From the NCBI RefSeq assembly GCF_006965445.1, contig NZ_CP041356.1:2604001-2668000 (forward strand): 64,000 bases of DNA, read 5' to 3'. A program made the position numbers and the translations under genes. The notes beneath the pieces are model-generated. The model was given only the letters and a program-made list of their open reading frames with translations. It did not search any database and had not been told where the DNA came from. Position 1 is the stretch's first letter. Each line of letters starts with the position of its first letter. Positions 18,241 to 26,468 of this stretch are shown in pieces. The DNA comes from Lactococcus protaetiae (GTDB lineage: Bacteria; Bacillota; Bacilli; Lactobacillales; Streptococcaceae).

Positions 18241-18918
18241 ATGATGTCTAAAAATACAATTACTCTCAATTATTACTTCAATGTAAATCCGCAAATGAAA
18301 CAAAATCTTCAAAAGGCAAAGCTTTCATATGAAGTTGATTTTGAAGCTACAAGTGACCTCACACCTATCATAGAAAACTCTGTTACCATTGGACTAAGCC
18401 GTAAAATTATTGAAAGCGACGAAAAATATTTTCTAGGAGATTTTGACCTAAGCTTGCCTGGTTACAAATTTGAAGGTTGGAAAATCGTTCGCGATAGTCA
18501 TTATGTCCTTCCACATAAGCATGCTTTCACTCAAGTTGCGCTTTATGCAGGAGAAAAATCTATTATCCACACAACAGGTGTCGCCGACTCTGAATTTCTC
18601 TGGCAAACTGGGGAAAATTTCGAACCAAATAGTGATAATTATTCTTTTTATGCACAATGGACACCCCTTTCATACAAGATTAATTTCATCGCCCGAACAA
18701 TTCATGGCTTATCTTTAGATTGGACTGCAGATTCTGCACAGAGAACAATAGAAACTGGCTTTCAAATAAAAATTATGCCCGAACTTCACGGCTATGATTT
18801 TGTAGGTTGGAACATCAATGGAAAAACCATAACCTATAACAACGCGCATCAGCAACCCAGCGTTCCAGCAGGAATAGGAGACATAACTGTCATCGCATTA
18901 TTTGATGATTACCTATAA
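18241..18918 (+). CDS. protein with InlB B-repeat-like modules, no signal peptide
   Basis: A 225-residue protein with AAAGGA before tandem ATG codons. It carries three short modules that look like InlB B-repeats/Flg_new: GYKFEGWKIVRDS, then NYSFYAQWTPLSYKINFIA, then GYDFVGWNINGKTITYNN, each ending in a W or A-L-F strand. Such modules normally sit in secreted proteins, yet there is no signal peptide, membrane segment or anchor here. It is divergent from the LPXTG adhesin gene. The role is unknown. Confidence 0.75.
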   Translation: MMSKNTITLNYYFNVNPQMKQNLQKAKLSYEVDFEATSDLTPIIENSVTIGLSRKIIESDEKYFLGDFDLSLPGYKFEGWKIVRDSHYVLPHKHAFTQVALYAGEKSIIHTTGVADSEFLWQTGENFEPNSDNYSFYAQWTPLSYKINFIARTIHGLSLDWTADSAQRTIETGFQIKIMPELHGYDFVGWNINGKTITYNNAHQQPSVPAGIGDITVIALFDDYL

Positions 18919-19024
18919 AAACGCTTAGTATATAAACTTTATTTGAGTTCCTTAATCAAATCATTTATATAAATGATAAAAAAATGATAATATTATTATA
19001 ATAAAATTAGATTAAGGAATAACG

Positions 19025-19177
19025 ATGAAAGAAGAACAATTAATCACCATTTCAAATACAACAATAAAAAGCGAAAAAAGTATCAACAAAACTTATAAAA
19101 TCATGGAAGATAACACTCTTCTCTCCATTATCACATCAGAAAATTCAAAAACAGCATCCTGCCCAGATGCTGTTTAA
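19025..19177 (+). CDS. small 50-residue protein, hypothetical
   Basis: ATG at 19025 with AAGGA seven bases upstream and an A/T-rich promoter-like region before it. The peptide starts MKEEQLITISNTTIKSEKS and ends ...ASCPDAV. The last codons coincide with a hairpin (ACAGCAT, loop, ATGCTGT, TT), so a terminator may be embedded in the gene's end. Coding is plausible from the ribosome binding site, not from homology. Confidence 0.5.
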   Translation: MKEEQLITISNTTIKSEKSINKTYKIMEDNTLLSIITSENSKTASCPDAV

Positions 19178-19332
19178 TCCGCAGTTCTACTCTTGACTAT
19201 ATCATTAGAAACGAGAATTCACCTTTACTATCGTCACAATTAAGGCACACTCTCTCATAAAATCAACTCATTTTCTTTTGAAAATATATTTTGAGTTGCC
19301 ACACAAAACTCTCCATGAAAGGAAAATTTAGC

Positions 19333-19890
19333 ATGGCCCCACATGACCTAGAACATTTTACACAAGAAATAGACAAAACTAAAAACTGGTCTAATCATCG
19401 CAAAAGTATGTATGGCATGACAATAATGGACAAGCTCTCCATTACTGACGGTTCTGTCAGTACCGACAGTACACAAAATCCAATCATTCCAGCAAGTGAT
19501 CGAGCACTGACAACACAACTTGTTACAGAAATTCTTGATAAGCTTGTCAAATACGATGAAATCACCCTTATTGACTGTCCTATTTTACCAATTTCTGTTT
19601 CACACCAAACAGCTCCTTTCTCTCATACGCTCTTTCTCAGCCAACAACCCGGTATTCAATATATTTTAAATACTCATTTTTGGATAAAAGTGATGGATGA
19701 CATTCAAAACACTTTAGCATTAGTCGTAACTGGAGGTCTAACAGGAACCTTCACTTTCTACTGTGAAAAGTCAGATGGAAAATTTGAAGAATTCACTATT
19801 CCTTTTAACAAAAATGGAATTTATCAACTCACCAATCTTACAGTTGATACCCTCTATCTCAAAGATTCAGCACTAAAACTAAAAGAATAA
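19333..19890 (+). CDS. hypothetical protein
   Basis: A 185-residue protein. The ATG at 19333 (MAPHDLEHFTQEIDKT) is chosen because AAAGGA lies nine bases upstream; the longer frame from 19291 has no ribosome binding site. It looks soluble and beta-rich in its second half (TLALVVTGGLTGTFTFYCEK). A CTGTCAG-type dyad (one mismatch, 19454-19469) lies in frame and encodes SVSTDS. No family was recognised. It may form one group with the two preceding small plus-strand genes. Confidence 0.7.
   Translation: MAPHDLEHFTQEIDKTKNWSNHRKSMYGMTIMDKLSITDGSVSTDSTQNPIIPASDRALTTQLVTEILDKLVKYDEITLIDCPILPISVSHQTAPFSHTLFLSQQPGIQYILNTHFWIKVMDDIQNTLALVVTGGLTGTFTFYCEKSDGKFEEFTIPFNKNGIYQLTNLTVDTLYLKDSALKLKE
19454..19469. 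repeat. CTGTCAG dyad inside a hypothetical gene (one mismatch)
   Basis: CTGTCAGTACCGACAG; a further arm, ACTGACG, precedes it at 19444-19450. Confidence 0.7.
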
Positions 19891-19912
19891 GCGGACAATC
19901 ATCCGCTTATTC
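19885..19912. terminator. bidirectional terminator between convergent genes
   Basis: GAATAAGCGGA, loop CAATCA, TCCGCTTATTC, with T-rich sequence after it on both strands. It overlaps the end of the hypothetical gene and abuts the stop of the HAD gene. Confidence 0.85.
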
Positions 19913-20602
19913 TTTTACAAAAAAATTAAAAAAATCTTGTATCGTTTCAAACTCAAAATCAGCAATAGTTTCCTTTTGCGCACCAATATAAGCCGTCTTC
20001 ATCCCCAGTTTCTTTGCAGGTTCAATATCATGTTCAATCAAATCGCCAACCATTAAAGTTTCAACCGCTTTAAAATGTTCCTGATTCAAAAGATTCATAA
20101 AAGCACGCGCATCAGGTTTCAAGAAGCCCGTTTCTCCTGAAATATAAATAGGATATCTTCCCTCAATATCAGAACGACGTAATTTTTCACGTTGTTCCCA
20201 ATGCCCACCATTACTCAAAATAGCGATACGATAACTGTCCGAGAGACGCTCCAATTGATTAATAAGCCACTGATTAGGTTGAATATCATCAAGCAAAGTC
20301 TTCAAAAATTGCTCAAAAAAACCTTGGATATAGTTTTCTTCAAAAGCAATATCAAAATAGCGTAAAGTCAGACGTAAACGCTCATTACGCAATTCATCAA
20401 TCGTCATTTCTCTACGATGAACACGTGGCCAAAGCAATTCATCAAAATCATGGTATTTATCCATAAATAAATCTAGTTCATACACGTCATTAAAATTTAA
20501 TTGTTCAGCAAAAAGTTTTCTATGAGCGCTTTCCCAGTATTTTTCTTTAAATGGAAAAAGTGTATTATCCCAGTCAAAAATAATATTTTTGATTTTATCC
20601 AT
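19907..20602 (-). CDS. HAD-superfamily phosphatase, YjjG-like
   Basis: A 231-residue cytoplasmic hydrolase of the haloacid dehalogenase superfamily. Motif I is FDWDNTLF (nucleophile Asp and acid/base Asp), motif II ILSNGG, motif III Lys in GFLKPDARAF, and motif IV VGDLIEHDI. A helical cap lies between motifs I and II. The arrangement resembles YjjG/YfnB nucleotidases, which dephosphorylate pyrimidine nucleotides and related compounds; the substrate is inferred only. A composite repeat fragment lies directly upstream. Confidence 0.88.
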   Translation of the reverse strand: MDKIKNIIFDWDNTLFPFKEKYWESAHRKLFAEQLNFNDVYELDLFMDKYHDFDELLWPRVHRREMTIDELRNERLRLTLRYFDIAFEENYIQGFFEQFLKTLLDDIQPNQWLINQLERLSDSYRIAILSNGGHWEQREKLRRSDIEGRYPIYISGETGFLKPDARAFMNLLNQEHFKAVETLMVGDLIEHDIEPAKKLGMKTAYIGAQKETIADFEFETIQDFFNFFVKE

Positions 20603-20649
20603 GATTACTTCTCTCTTCTCATGCCATTCTCGTTTTTTATCAAAACAAG

Positions 20650-20770
20650 AGCTGCTTCACCTCTGTAGGTAAGAGATGAAGCAGCTCTATCTCCGCTTTG
20701 CTCCGCTGTCCATCCTCGCTACGGTGCTGAAGCACCTAGTCGGAATGGCAAGCTTTGAATTTAGTCTTTG
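20650..20770. repeat. composite element fragment C
   Basis: Contains a hairpin (GAGCTGCTTCACCTCT... AGAGATGAAGCAGCTC) and then internal modules of the composite family: TATCTCCGCTTTGCTCCGCT, CCATCCTCGCTACGGTGCTG, AGCACCTAGTCGGAATGGCA. Neither of the two conserved ends is present. Confidence 0.6.
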
Positions 20771-20888
20771 GTTCATTTTAGCAATCTTCGCCTTATTTCA
20801 CAAGAAATAACTCTGAGGACAAGGACTATTCCATAATGATAGCCTTTACCATAATCTACATCAAAAATACTATGACTTCCGAAGCAGC

Positions 20889-22765
20889 TTATTTTCCTTC
20901 AAGATAAACCATAAGAATACTAATATCCGCTGGGTTAACACCTGAAATACGACTTGCTTGTCCTAAAGTTTCTGGATTAATTTTCTTAAACTTTTGTCGC
21001 GCTTCTGTTGCAATTGAATCAAGTTTATCCCAATCCATATTTTTAGGAATTCTTTTTGCTTCCAGACGGTGCATTTTTTCAACTTGATCCATTGCTTTTT
21101 TGATATAACCTTCATAAGTAATTTCAGTTTCAATCAATTCAATAACAGTACGGTCAATCGAATCAGTACTTTCTCCAATGAATTTTACTACTTCCCCATA
21201 GTGAACTTCAGGGCGCTTCAAAAATTCTGCCCCTGTGAGTGCATCTTTTATCGGTCCAAATCCTAACATTCCCAGCTTTTCTTGAACTTCTGGCAAAGGT
21301 TTTAGTTTTTCTGTATTCAATCGCTTCATTTCACGATTAAATTGCTCCATCTTAGCAGTATAAGTCGCCCACTGTTTATCCGAAACCAATCCTACTTCAT
21401 GACCAATTTCAGTTAGGCGCATATCTGCATTATCATGCCGCAAAATCAAGCGATATTCAGCTCTCGAAGTTAATAAACGATAAGGTTCAAGTGTTCCTTT
21501 GGTTACCAAATCATCAATCATCACTCCAATATAAGCCTCACTACGTTTCAAAATAAACTCAGGTTTACCTTGTACTTTAAGCGCTGCATTAATCCCTGCT
21601 ACTAATCCTTGACCTGCTGCTTCCTCATAACCCGACGTTCCATTGGTTTGTCCCGCAGTAAATAGCCCTGAAATCAACTTCGTTTCAAGTGTTGGGCGGA
21701 GTTGGTGGGCATTACCACATCATATTCAATCGCATACCCTGTCCGCATCATTTGTGCATTTTCAAGTCCTGGGATTGATTTTAAAAGCTTAAATTGGACA
21801 TCTTCTGGCATAGAAGTTGAAAGTCCTCCAACGTACACTTCTTCCGTATTCCGACCTTCTGGTTCAAGGAAAAGTTGATGTCGTGGCTTATCTGCAAAAC
21901 GTGTAATTTTGTCCTCAATAGATGGACAATAGCGTGGACCTACACCTTTAACAATTCCAGAAAATAAAGGAGCGCGATGAATGTTCTTTCGCAGTAAATC
22001 ATGACTACTTTCTGTCGTATAAGTCAGCCAACAAGGGATTTGCTCCTTTAAATAATCCTCATCACGACTCATGAAACTAAAATGATTTGGTTTTTCATCT
22101 CCTGGCTGAATCTCCGTCTTAGAATAATCAATTGAACTTGCCAATACACGTGGAGGTGTTCCAGTTTTAAAACGTCCAATCTCAAATCCAAGATTTCGGA
22201 GATTATCGGCAAGGCCAATAGATGACAAAGAGTTATTAGGCCCTGACGAATATTTGAGTTCCCCAATGATAATCTCCCCACGTAACGCTGTCCCCGTCGT
22301 GATTATGACCGTTTTCGCACCATAGTTTGTTCCCGTTGCAGTGCGTACACCAATTACCTCTGTTTTATCATCATTAACTAAAAGTTCTTCAACCATTCCT
22401 TGACGAAGCGTTAAATTCTCTTGGTCAGAAACTGTATTTTTCATCTCAATAGCATACTCATCTTTATCAGCCTGTGCTCGAAGAGCGCGGACAGCTGGAC
22501 CTTTTCCTGTGTTGAGCATTTTCATTTGGATGTAAGTTTTATCAATATTTCGGCCCATTTCGCCACCCAAGGCATCAATTTCTCGGACAACAATTCCTTT
22601 AGCCGAACCACCAATTGAAGGATTACAGGGCATAAATGCTACCATATTCAGATTAATCGTGAGGAGCAGTGTCTTGCACCCCATACGTGCTGCAGCCAGT
22701 GAGGCCTCTACTCCTGCATGACCCGCACCAACCACAATGACATCATAATTATTTTGAAATTCCAT
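20889..22765 (-). pseudogene. mnmG: tRNA uridine-5-carboxymethylaminomethyl modification enzyme MnmG (GidA), one-base frameshift
   Basis: With MnmE it installs the cmnm5 group on wobble uridine of several tRNAs, using FAD. The first frame (22765-21674) has the FAD motif [31 protein letters not shown] with the catalytic-type Cys, and [11 protein letters not shown]. It shifts at 21704-21705 and ends in NSAQHLKRS. Adding one base gives [20 protein letters not shown], continuing into a second frame with [20 protein letters not shown] and the C-terminal helical domain ending LMVYLEGK. The joined protein of about 625 residues is the normal MnmG length. Both parts are otherwise intact, so the break may be a sequencing error. 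Confidence 0.92.
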
Positions 22766-22844
22766 TTTTTATATCTCCATTTAGAAAGAAACAAAAAAGC
22801 CAAAGCTGCGAAAAATATGCAACAAAATTTCTGTCATCTTGTCC

Positions 22845-22885
22845 TATATGTTGATGCCCTAGCACCAAGATAAAGTACAACTTGA
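22845..22885 (-). promoter_or_regulatory. possible structured leader of mnmG
   Basis: Minus strand ATCTTGGTGCTAGGGCATCA ... GGACAAGAT folds as an outer ATCTTG/CAAGAT stem enclosing a TGGTGC-TAGG-GCATCA hairpin, about 90 bases before mnmG. I could not match it to a riboswitch family. Confidence 0.3.
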
Positions 22886-22990
22886 CAAATCTTTTTTTCA
22901 CATATTTTCCCGAGCTTTGACCATCGAGTTTCTAATCTTAGATATTGGTATTTTAACTCATTTTTCAATATTTTTCAAGAGATACTTTCC

Positions 22991-23120
22991 AATGAAGTCA
23001 AGACTTATTCAGTGGGAGTTTCAACTCACCGCTGAATTTAGTCGGACGAAATTCGAAGTATAGTGCTGCTTTATCCTCTACCTAAGAGGTAGGGGTATTA
23101 GCACGCACTTGCTTTGATAA
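22991..23120. repeat. composite intergenic element D (130 bp, shortest copy)
   Basis: Both conserved ends, in the opposite orientation to A and B: AATGAAGTCAAGACTTATTC at 22991-23010, and TTAGCACGCACTTGCTTTGA then TAA ending at 23120. The inside is GGACGAAATTCGAAGTATAG and CTCTACCTAAGAGGTAGGGG, a short hairpin. Confidence 0.8.
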
Positions 23121-23135
23121 ATAAGCAAAAAACTT

Positions 23136-23300
23136 TTAATCTCCCTCTTCAAGAAGATGAAGTTGTAAAGGTAATAGTTCTTCATCATTTTGCTTTTGCG
23201 GTTGCCCATGATTATGAATCATGAGAAATTCAAGCGCACCATGTGGATGTGGATAGTACATATTTGTATGTGGCTTGATTAACATAGGAAGTTGTTTCAT
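23136..23300 (-). CDS. small histidine-rich protein, hypothetical
   Basis: A 54-residue peptide. ATG at 23300 lies five bases after GGAGGAG, one of the strongest ribosome binding sites in the window. The sequence MKQLPMLIKPHTNMYYPHPH continues GALEFLMIHNHG and ends LHLLEEGD; it has seven histidines, several in an HPH/HNH arrangement that might bind a metal. TATAAA at about 23326-23331 could be its -10 box. It ends 16 bases before element D. No family was recognised. Confidence 0.65.
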   Translation of the reverse strand: MKQLPMLIKPHTNMYYPHPHGALEFLMIHNHGQPQKQNDEELLPLQLHLLEEGD

Positions 23301-23493
23301 ATTTCTCTCCTCCTTTCTATCTGTATTTTATACTACGAGTGTCTGTACATTAATTCTTCCGTTGATTTGACTAACCTAAAAGGTAAAAGGGTGAGTGGTG
23401 ACATTGGACATTTACTGTACTGTTTTACACCGTAAAGTTTCAAACAACATCAATTCGTTGTTACCTTATGCAACAGATAATCATTGGTATTTT

Positions 23494-23683
23494 TGAAGTG
23501 ATTACTTCATCAGTGGGAGTCCCACTGATGTTAGTAGAACGAAAGCAAAGCTTAGTGTTGCTTATCCCTCCCCCTAAAAGAGGCGGAGGAGTTGCCACTC
23601 CGACTAGGTGCTTTAGCACCATAACGAGGATGGACAGCGTAGCCCAAAGGGCGAAGATAGCAGACACTTGCTTGGTTAAATGT
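23494..23683. repeat. composite intergenic element E
   Basis: Begins with the palindrome TGAAGTGATTACTTCA (23494-23509), followed by CAGTGGGAGTCCCACTG. It then has internal modules of the composite family (CGACTAGGTGCTTTAGCACC, ACGAGGATGGACAGCGTAGC, AGGGCGAAGATAGC) and ends in ACACTTGCTTGGTTAAA, a variant of the usual end. Confidence 0.7.
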
Positions 23684-23716
23684 CATTTTTTGTTAATTCC
23701 AAAAAGAAACATCATC

Positions 23717-24307
23717 TTATGCCACTTCCTCCATCTCTCTATAAAGCACCTGATGTTTGGTATCTTCAACTAATAACGCTCCTCTACCTACAATTATTCT
23801 ATCTCTCCCATTATTTGTCGGATCATGTTCTCCTGATTGCTCAATTGTTCCATCAGCGAGCAACACAGGAATATAGGTTCCTCGAGGATAGATTCCCAAG
23901 CTCAAATTGGATAGTACATCTGATTTCTTTAATTCAAGGTAAGGTAGATTATTATAACGTTCCATCCCACCTAGAACTAACTCATATTGGATATTATCCA
24001 TTGTTGCTGAAAATCCTGAAATTAAAAGTTCTATTGGTTCATTTGATTCTGGGAGGTTTTTCCATAGGCCAGAGAGTGTGGAAAACTCTCCATTCTTCAC
24101 TTGGTTAACATCAATAGACAGTCCTTCAAGCTCTGTATTTCTCAAATCAGTCACGGAGTCTTCATGGGGGTTTACTTGCTGCTGATAACTTGACATTGAA
24201 ACTTCATTACGCTGATTTTGAACACTTCTAAACAAAGCAAAACCAAGAACGAGCACAAGCGCTATTAATAAACTATCCAATATAATCAAAGTTCTCTTCA
24301 TAATCAC
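23717..24307 (-). CDS. secreted or membrane-anchored protein, possibly DUF6287-like
   Basis: A 196-residue protein with an N-terminal hydrophobic segment at about residues 6-27 (LIILDSLLIALVLVLGFALF), acting as a signal or single anchor. The extracytoplasmic part contains GLWKNLPESNEPIELLISG and a beta-rich region with GRDRIIVGRGALLVED. The layout resembles DUF6287-type extracellular proteins of lactococci and streptococci; that match is from memory and tentative. It is preceded by GGGAGGTGAT, a good ribosome binding site. Confidence 0.75.
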   Translation of the reverse strand: MIMKRTLIILDSLLIALVLVLGFALFRSVQNQRNEVSMSSYQQQVNPHEDSVTDLRNTELEGLSIDVNQVKNGEFSTLSGLWKNLPESNEPIELLISGFSATMDNIQYELVLGGMERYNNLPYLELKKSDVLSNLSLGIYPRGTYIPVLLADGTIEQSGEHDPTNNGRDRIIVGRGALLVEDTKHQVLYREMEEVA

Positions 24308-24405
24308 CTCCCAAAATAAGATTTTAATTATAAAATAATTATAATATAATTATAAACTATTTTCGTCAAAATTCCTAAAGAAATAGTATTTTTTTATTTA
24401 CATAC

Positions 24406-24450
24406 CAAAAAGAGAAACGTTCGTAATAAACGTTTCTCTTTTTATTTTTT
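24406..24450 (-). terminator. terminator after the DUF1033 gene
   Basis: A near-perfect stem AAAAAGAGAAACGTT ... AACGTTTCTCTTTTT with a short loop and T-rich sequence on the minus strand, about 50 bases after the stop. Confidence 0.85.
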
Positions 24451-24497
24451 AATTTTCAATTTAATAAACATCAACACTACACAAGAAACACCTTACT

Positions 24498-24857
24498 TTA
24501 CTTCAAGGTGCATGAACAGTCTGGTTTACTCCCTGCTTGTTTTTCATAGCCTGACCGACTCTTTTCAAACGGAAGTGCATGCCAGTCTTCAAGAAGCGCT
24601 ATGCTGTGATAACGTTGTAAATAACCTACACAGTCTTCACACCATTCTTCATCACCTATCTGCCAAAATGCAGTTTGCAATCCCTCTTTACTCGTATACT
24701 CTTTAAAAGTTTTTGCTAATTTGAACCATTCTTTTTTATACCATTTCAGTGCCTTATAAAAATCATCAAATTCATTCACTGAAATAATATCATCTTTCCA
24801 GCCCTCAAAGAACCACCATGGCTCATCGGTGCCGTACATCGTAACTACTCTATACAT
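24498..24857 (-). CDS. DUF1033 family protein
   Basis: A 119-residue cytoplasmic protein. Its start, MYRVVTMYGTDEPWWFFEGW, is the hallmark of the DUF1033 family found in lactic acid bacteria. It has many aromatic residues and the cysteines EEWCEDCVGYL and DCSCTLK, which could bind a metal. GGAAAGAAGAAT precedes the ATG. In streptococci DUF1033 genes often lie near the competence operon, but no such genes are seen here. Function unknown. Confidence 0.88.
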   Translation of the reverse strand: MYRVVTMYGTDEPWWFFEGWKDDIISVNEFDDFYKALKWYKKEWFKLAKTFKEYTSKEGLQTAFWQIGDEEWCEDCVGYLQRYHSIALLEDWHALPFEKSRSGYEKQAGSKPDCSCTLK

Positions 24858-25029
24858 TATTCTTCTTTCCGCTGTTTATGTTGCTTTTATTATTCTAGCG
24901 GATTTTTCTACTTTTTTAAAATAATTTGTTTGATACTTTTTCTTATGTTTGCAAAAACATTGAAATTTTTATTACTTTTTTGTACTATGGCTAATTCGTT
25001 ATAAAAAGCAACAACAAATTGATGTTGCT

Positions 25030-25130
25030 GAACTTTAATGATTAATACTATAACTAAACTATTTAAAAAACACCAATAGTTTATGGTGCTACACACCTAT
25101 TCCAACACAAAAAGCACACTGGAATACGCA
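25030..25130. repeat. second intergenic repeat type, copy matching 9800-9870
   Basis: CTAAACTATTTAAAAAACAC ... CAATAGTTTATGGTGCTACA ... TATTCCAACACAAAAAGCAC aligns with the 9800-9870 stretch. It lies in the gene-free region between DUF1033 and mrnC. Bases 24858-25030 show nothing recognisable. Confidence 0.55.
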
Positions 25131-25198
25131 CCGTTATCATACTCTATCGACACTCGCTTCACAAATTTACAGTCACACACTGTCCATTTTCTAGCAAC

Positions 25199-25639
25199 TG
25201 ATGAAGTCAAGACTTATTCAGTGAGAGTTTCGTAAAACATTTGTCCATTCTCTCTAGTCGCTATCTTCGCTGCGCTACGCTGTCCGTTTGATTGCCACTT
25301 GGCGTTGCCTCTATTCTTGTCACTTTAGTGACTTAGAGATAGAGGACAAATGGTCATCGGCACTTTAGTGCCTTACAGCTAATGCCTTCTGCTCTTGCTA
25401 CTTTAGCAGCTAAGCACCTGTAGTCATGCGAGGCTAGCTGCTAAAGCTTGCATCTCCACTTCGCTCCGCTATCCATTCGTTCTATCTCCACTTTGCTCCG
25501 CTGTCGATTTCACTAACCGACTAAAGTCGGAAGTTCAAATCGCAATCCAGCAAAGCTGGCAAGACGAAATGGTGCAATGCGATTGATAAAAGGGCAACTG
25601 CAACTCCCTACTTAATTTAGCACGCACTTACTTCGATAA
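25199..25639. repeat. composite intergenic element F1 (441 bp)
   Basis: Begins TGATGAAGTCAAGACTTATT and ends AGCACGCACTTACTTCGATA, the two family ends. Inside are GTAAAACATTTGTCCATTCT, TCTAGTCGCTATCTTCGCTG, hairpins CACTTTAGTGACTTAG and GCTACTTTAGCAGC, and ACTAACCGACTAAAGTCGG. Confidence 0.8.
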
Positions 25640-25691
25640 AAAGACACGCTAATTGTGAAGAACGACTAATAAAATGAACAAGCTCATTTTA

Positions 25692-26048
25692 AAGTGATTA
25701 CTTCATTGGCGGGGATTCTTTTTCCCCCACCAATGTTATGGCACGACCTCACATCAAAGATATGAGGTCACCCTGTCCCTGAAGTCTATCTCCGCTTCGC
25801 TTTGCTGTCCATTCGCTCTAAATCGCTAAAGCGATAAGGCGAAATGGCAATCTTTGCTTTCATTCTACTGCCCTAGGGTCTTGGTGCTTTAGCGAAATTG
25901 ACAGCGAAGCGAAGCGGAGATAGTGCTGCTTAATCCCGACACCTTTAAGAGGTGGGGGAATTGCGATTGCGACTAGGTGCTCCAGCACCGTAGCGAGCAT
26001 CGACAGCGTAGCCCAAAGGGCGGAGATAGCACGCACTTGCTAAGTTAA
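25692..26048. repeat. composite intergenic element F2, reaching into the end of mrnC
   Basis: Starts with GTGATTACTTCATTGGCGGG, like elements E and I, and ends GCACGCACTTGCTAAGTTAA. Inside are CACATCAAAGATATGAGGTC, TATCTCCGCTTCGCTTTGCT and CGACTAGGTGCTCCAGCACC. Its end overlaps the last codons and stop of mrnC, so the element probably supplies that stop codon. Confidence 0.75.
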
Positions 26049-26468
26049 AGTAGTTCTAGTATCATTCGTTCCAGAGTTAGATTCTATTTTTGCTACACAA
26101 AAATCCCAAATTTCTTGGAGTCGATTTTCTTCTCCAGTTAAATGCAGGATTCCTATTACTGCTTCAAAACCTGTTGAAATACGATAAGTTACAACATCTG
26201 TATTTTTGGCTGTCGTTTTTGAGTGAGCATTACGCCCTCTTTTGAAGTAAGTCAATTCATACTCACTCAAAAACTGATCTTCTTCCATCGCAGTAATGAT
26301 ACTGGCTTGTGATTTTGCCGAAACAAACTTTGTCGCTTGCCTCTGGAGTTCCGCTGGTTTTGTAATCCCTTTTCCTAGTAAGTAATCTCGAACAAAAACC
26401 TCATAAACCGCATCTCCAATATATGCAAGTGCAATCCCATTAAGTAGTTCTGCTTGCTTTTTATTCAC
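26040..26468 (-). CDS. mrnC: Mini-ribonuclease III
   Basis: Matures 23S rRNA as a dimeric RNase III domain without a dsRNA-binding domain. The GTG at 26468 ([20 protein letters not shown]) overlaps the cysS stop and has AGGTGG five bases upstream. The catalytic pattern is seen in [18 protein letters not shown] near the start and in the helix with acidic residues near [30 protein letters not shown] fits the family's substrate-binding loop. It is 142 residues, slightly longer than most. The last few residues and the stop TAG lie in composite element F2, so the natural C-terminus may have been altered by insertion. Confidence 0.9.
   Translation of the reverse strand: MNKKQAELLNGIALAYIGDAVYEVFVRDYLLGKGITKPAELQRQATKFVSAKSQASIITAMEEDQFLSEYELTYFKRGRNAHSKTTAKNTDVVTYRISTGFEAVIGILHLTGEENRLQEIWDFCVAKIESNSGTNDTRTTLT

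Noticed and set aside
24908-25096. Small minus-strand ORF before DUF1033
   Set aside because: A/T-rich, no ribosome binding site, overlaps an intergenic repeat; no sign of coding.
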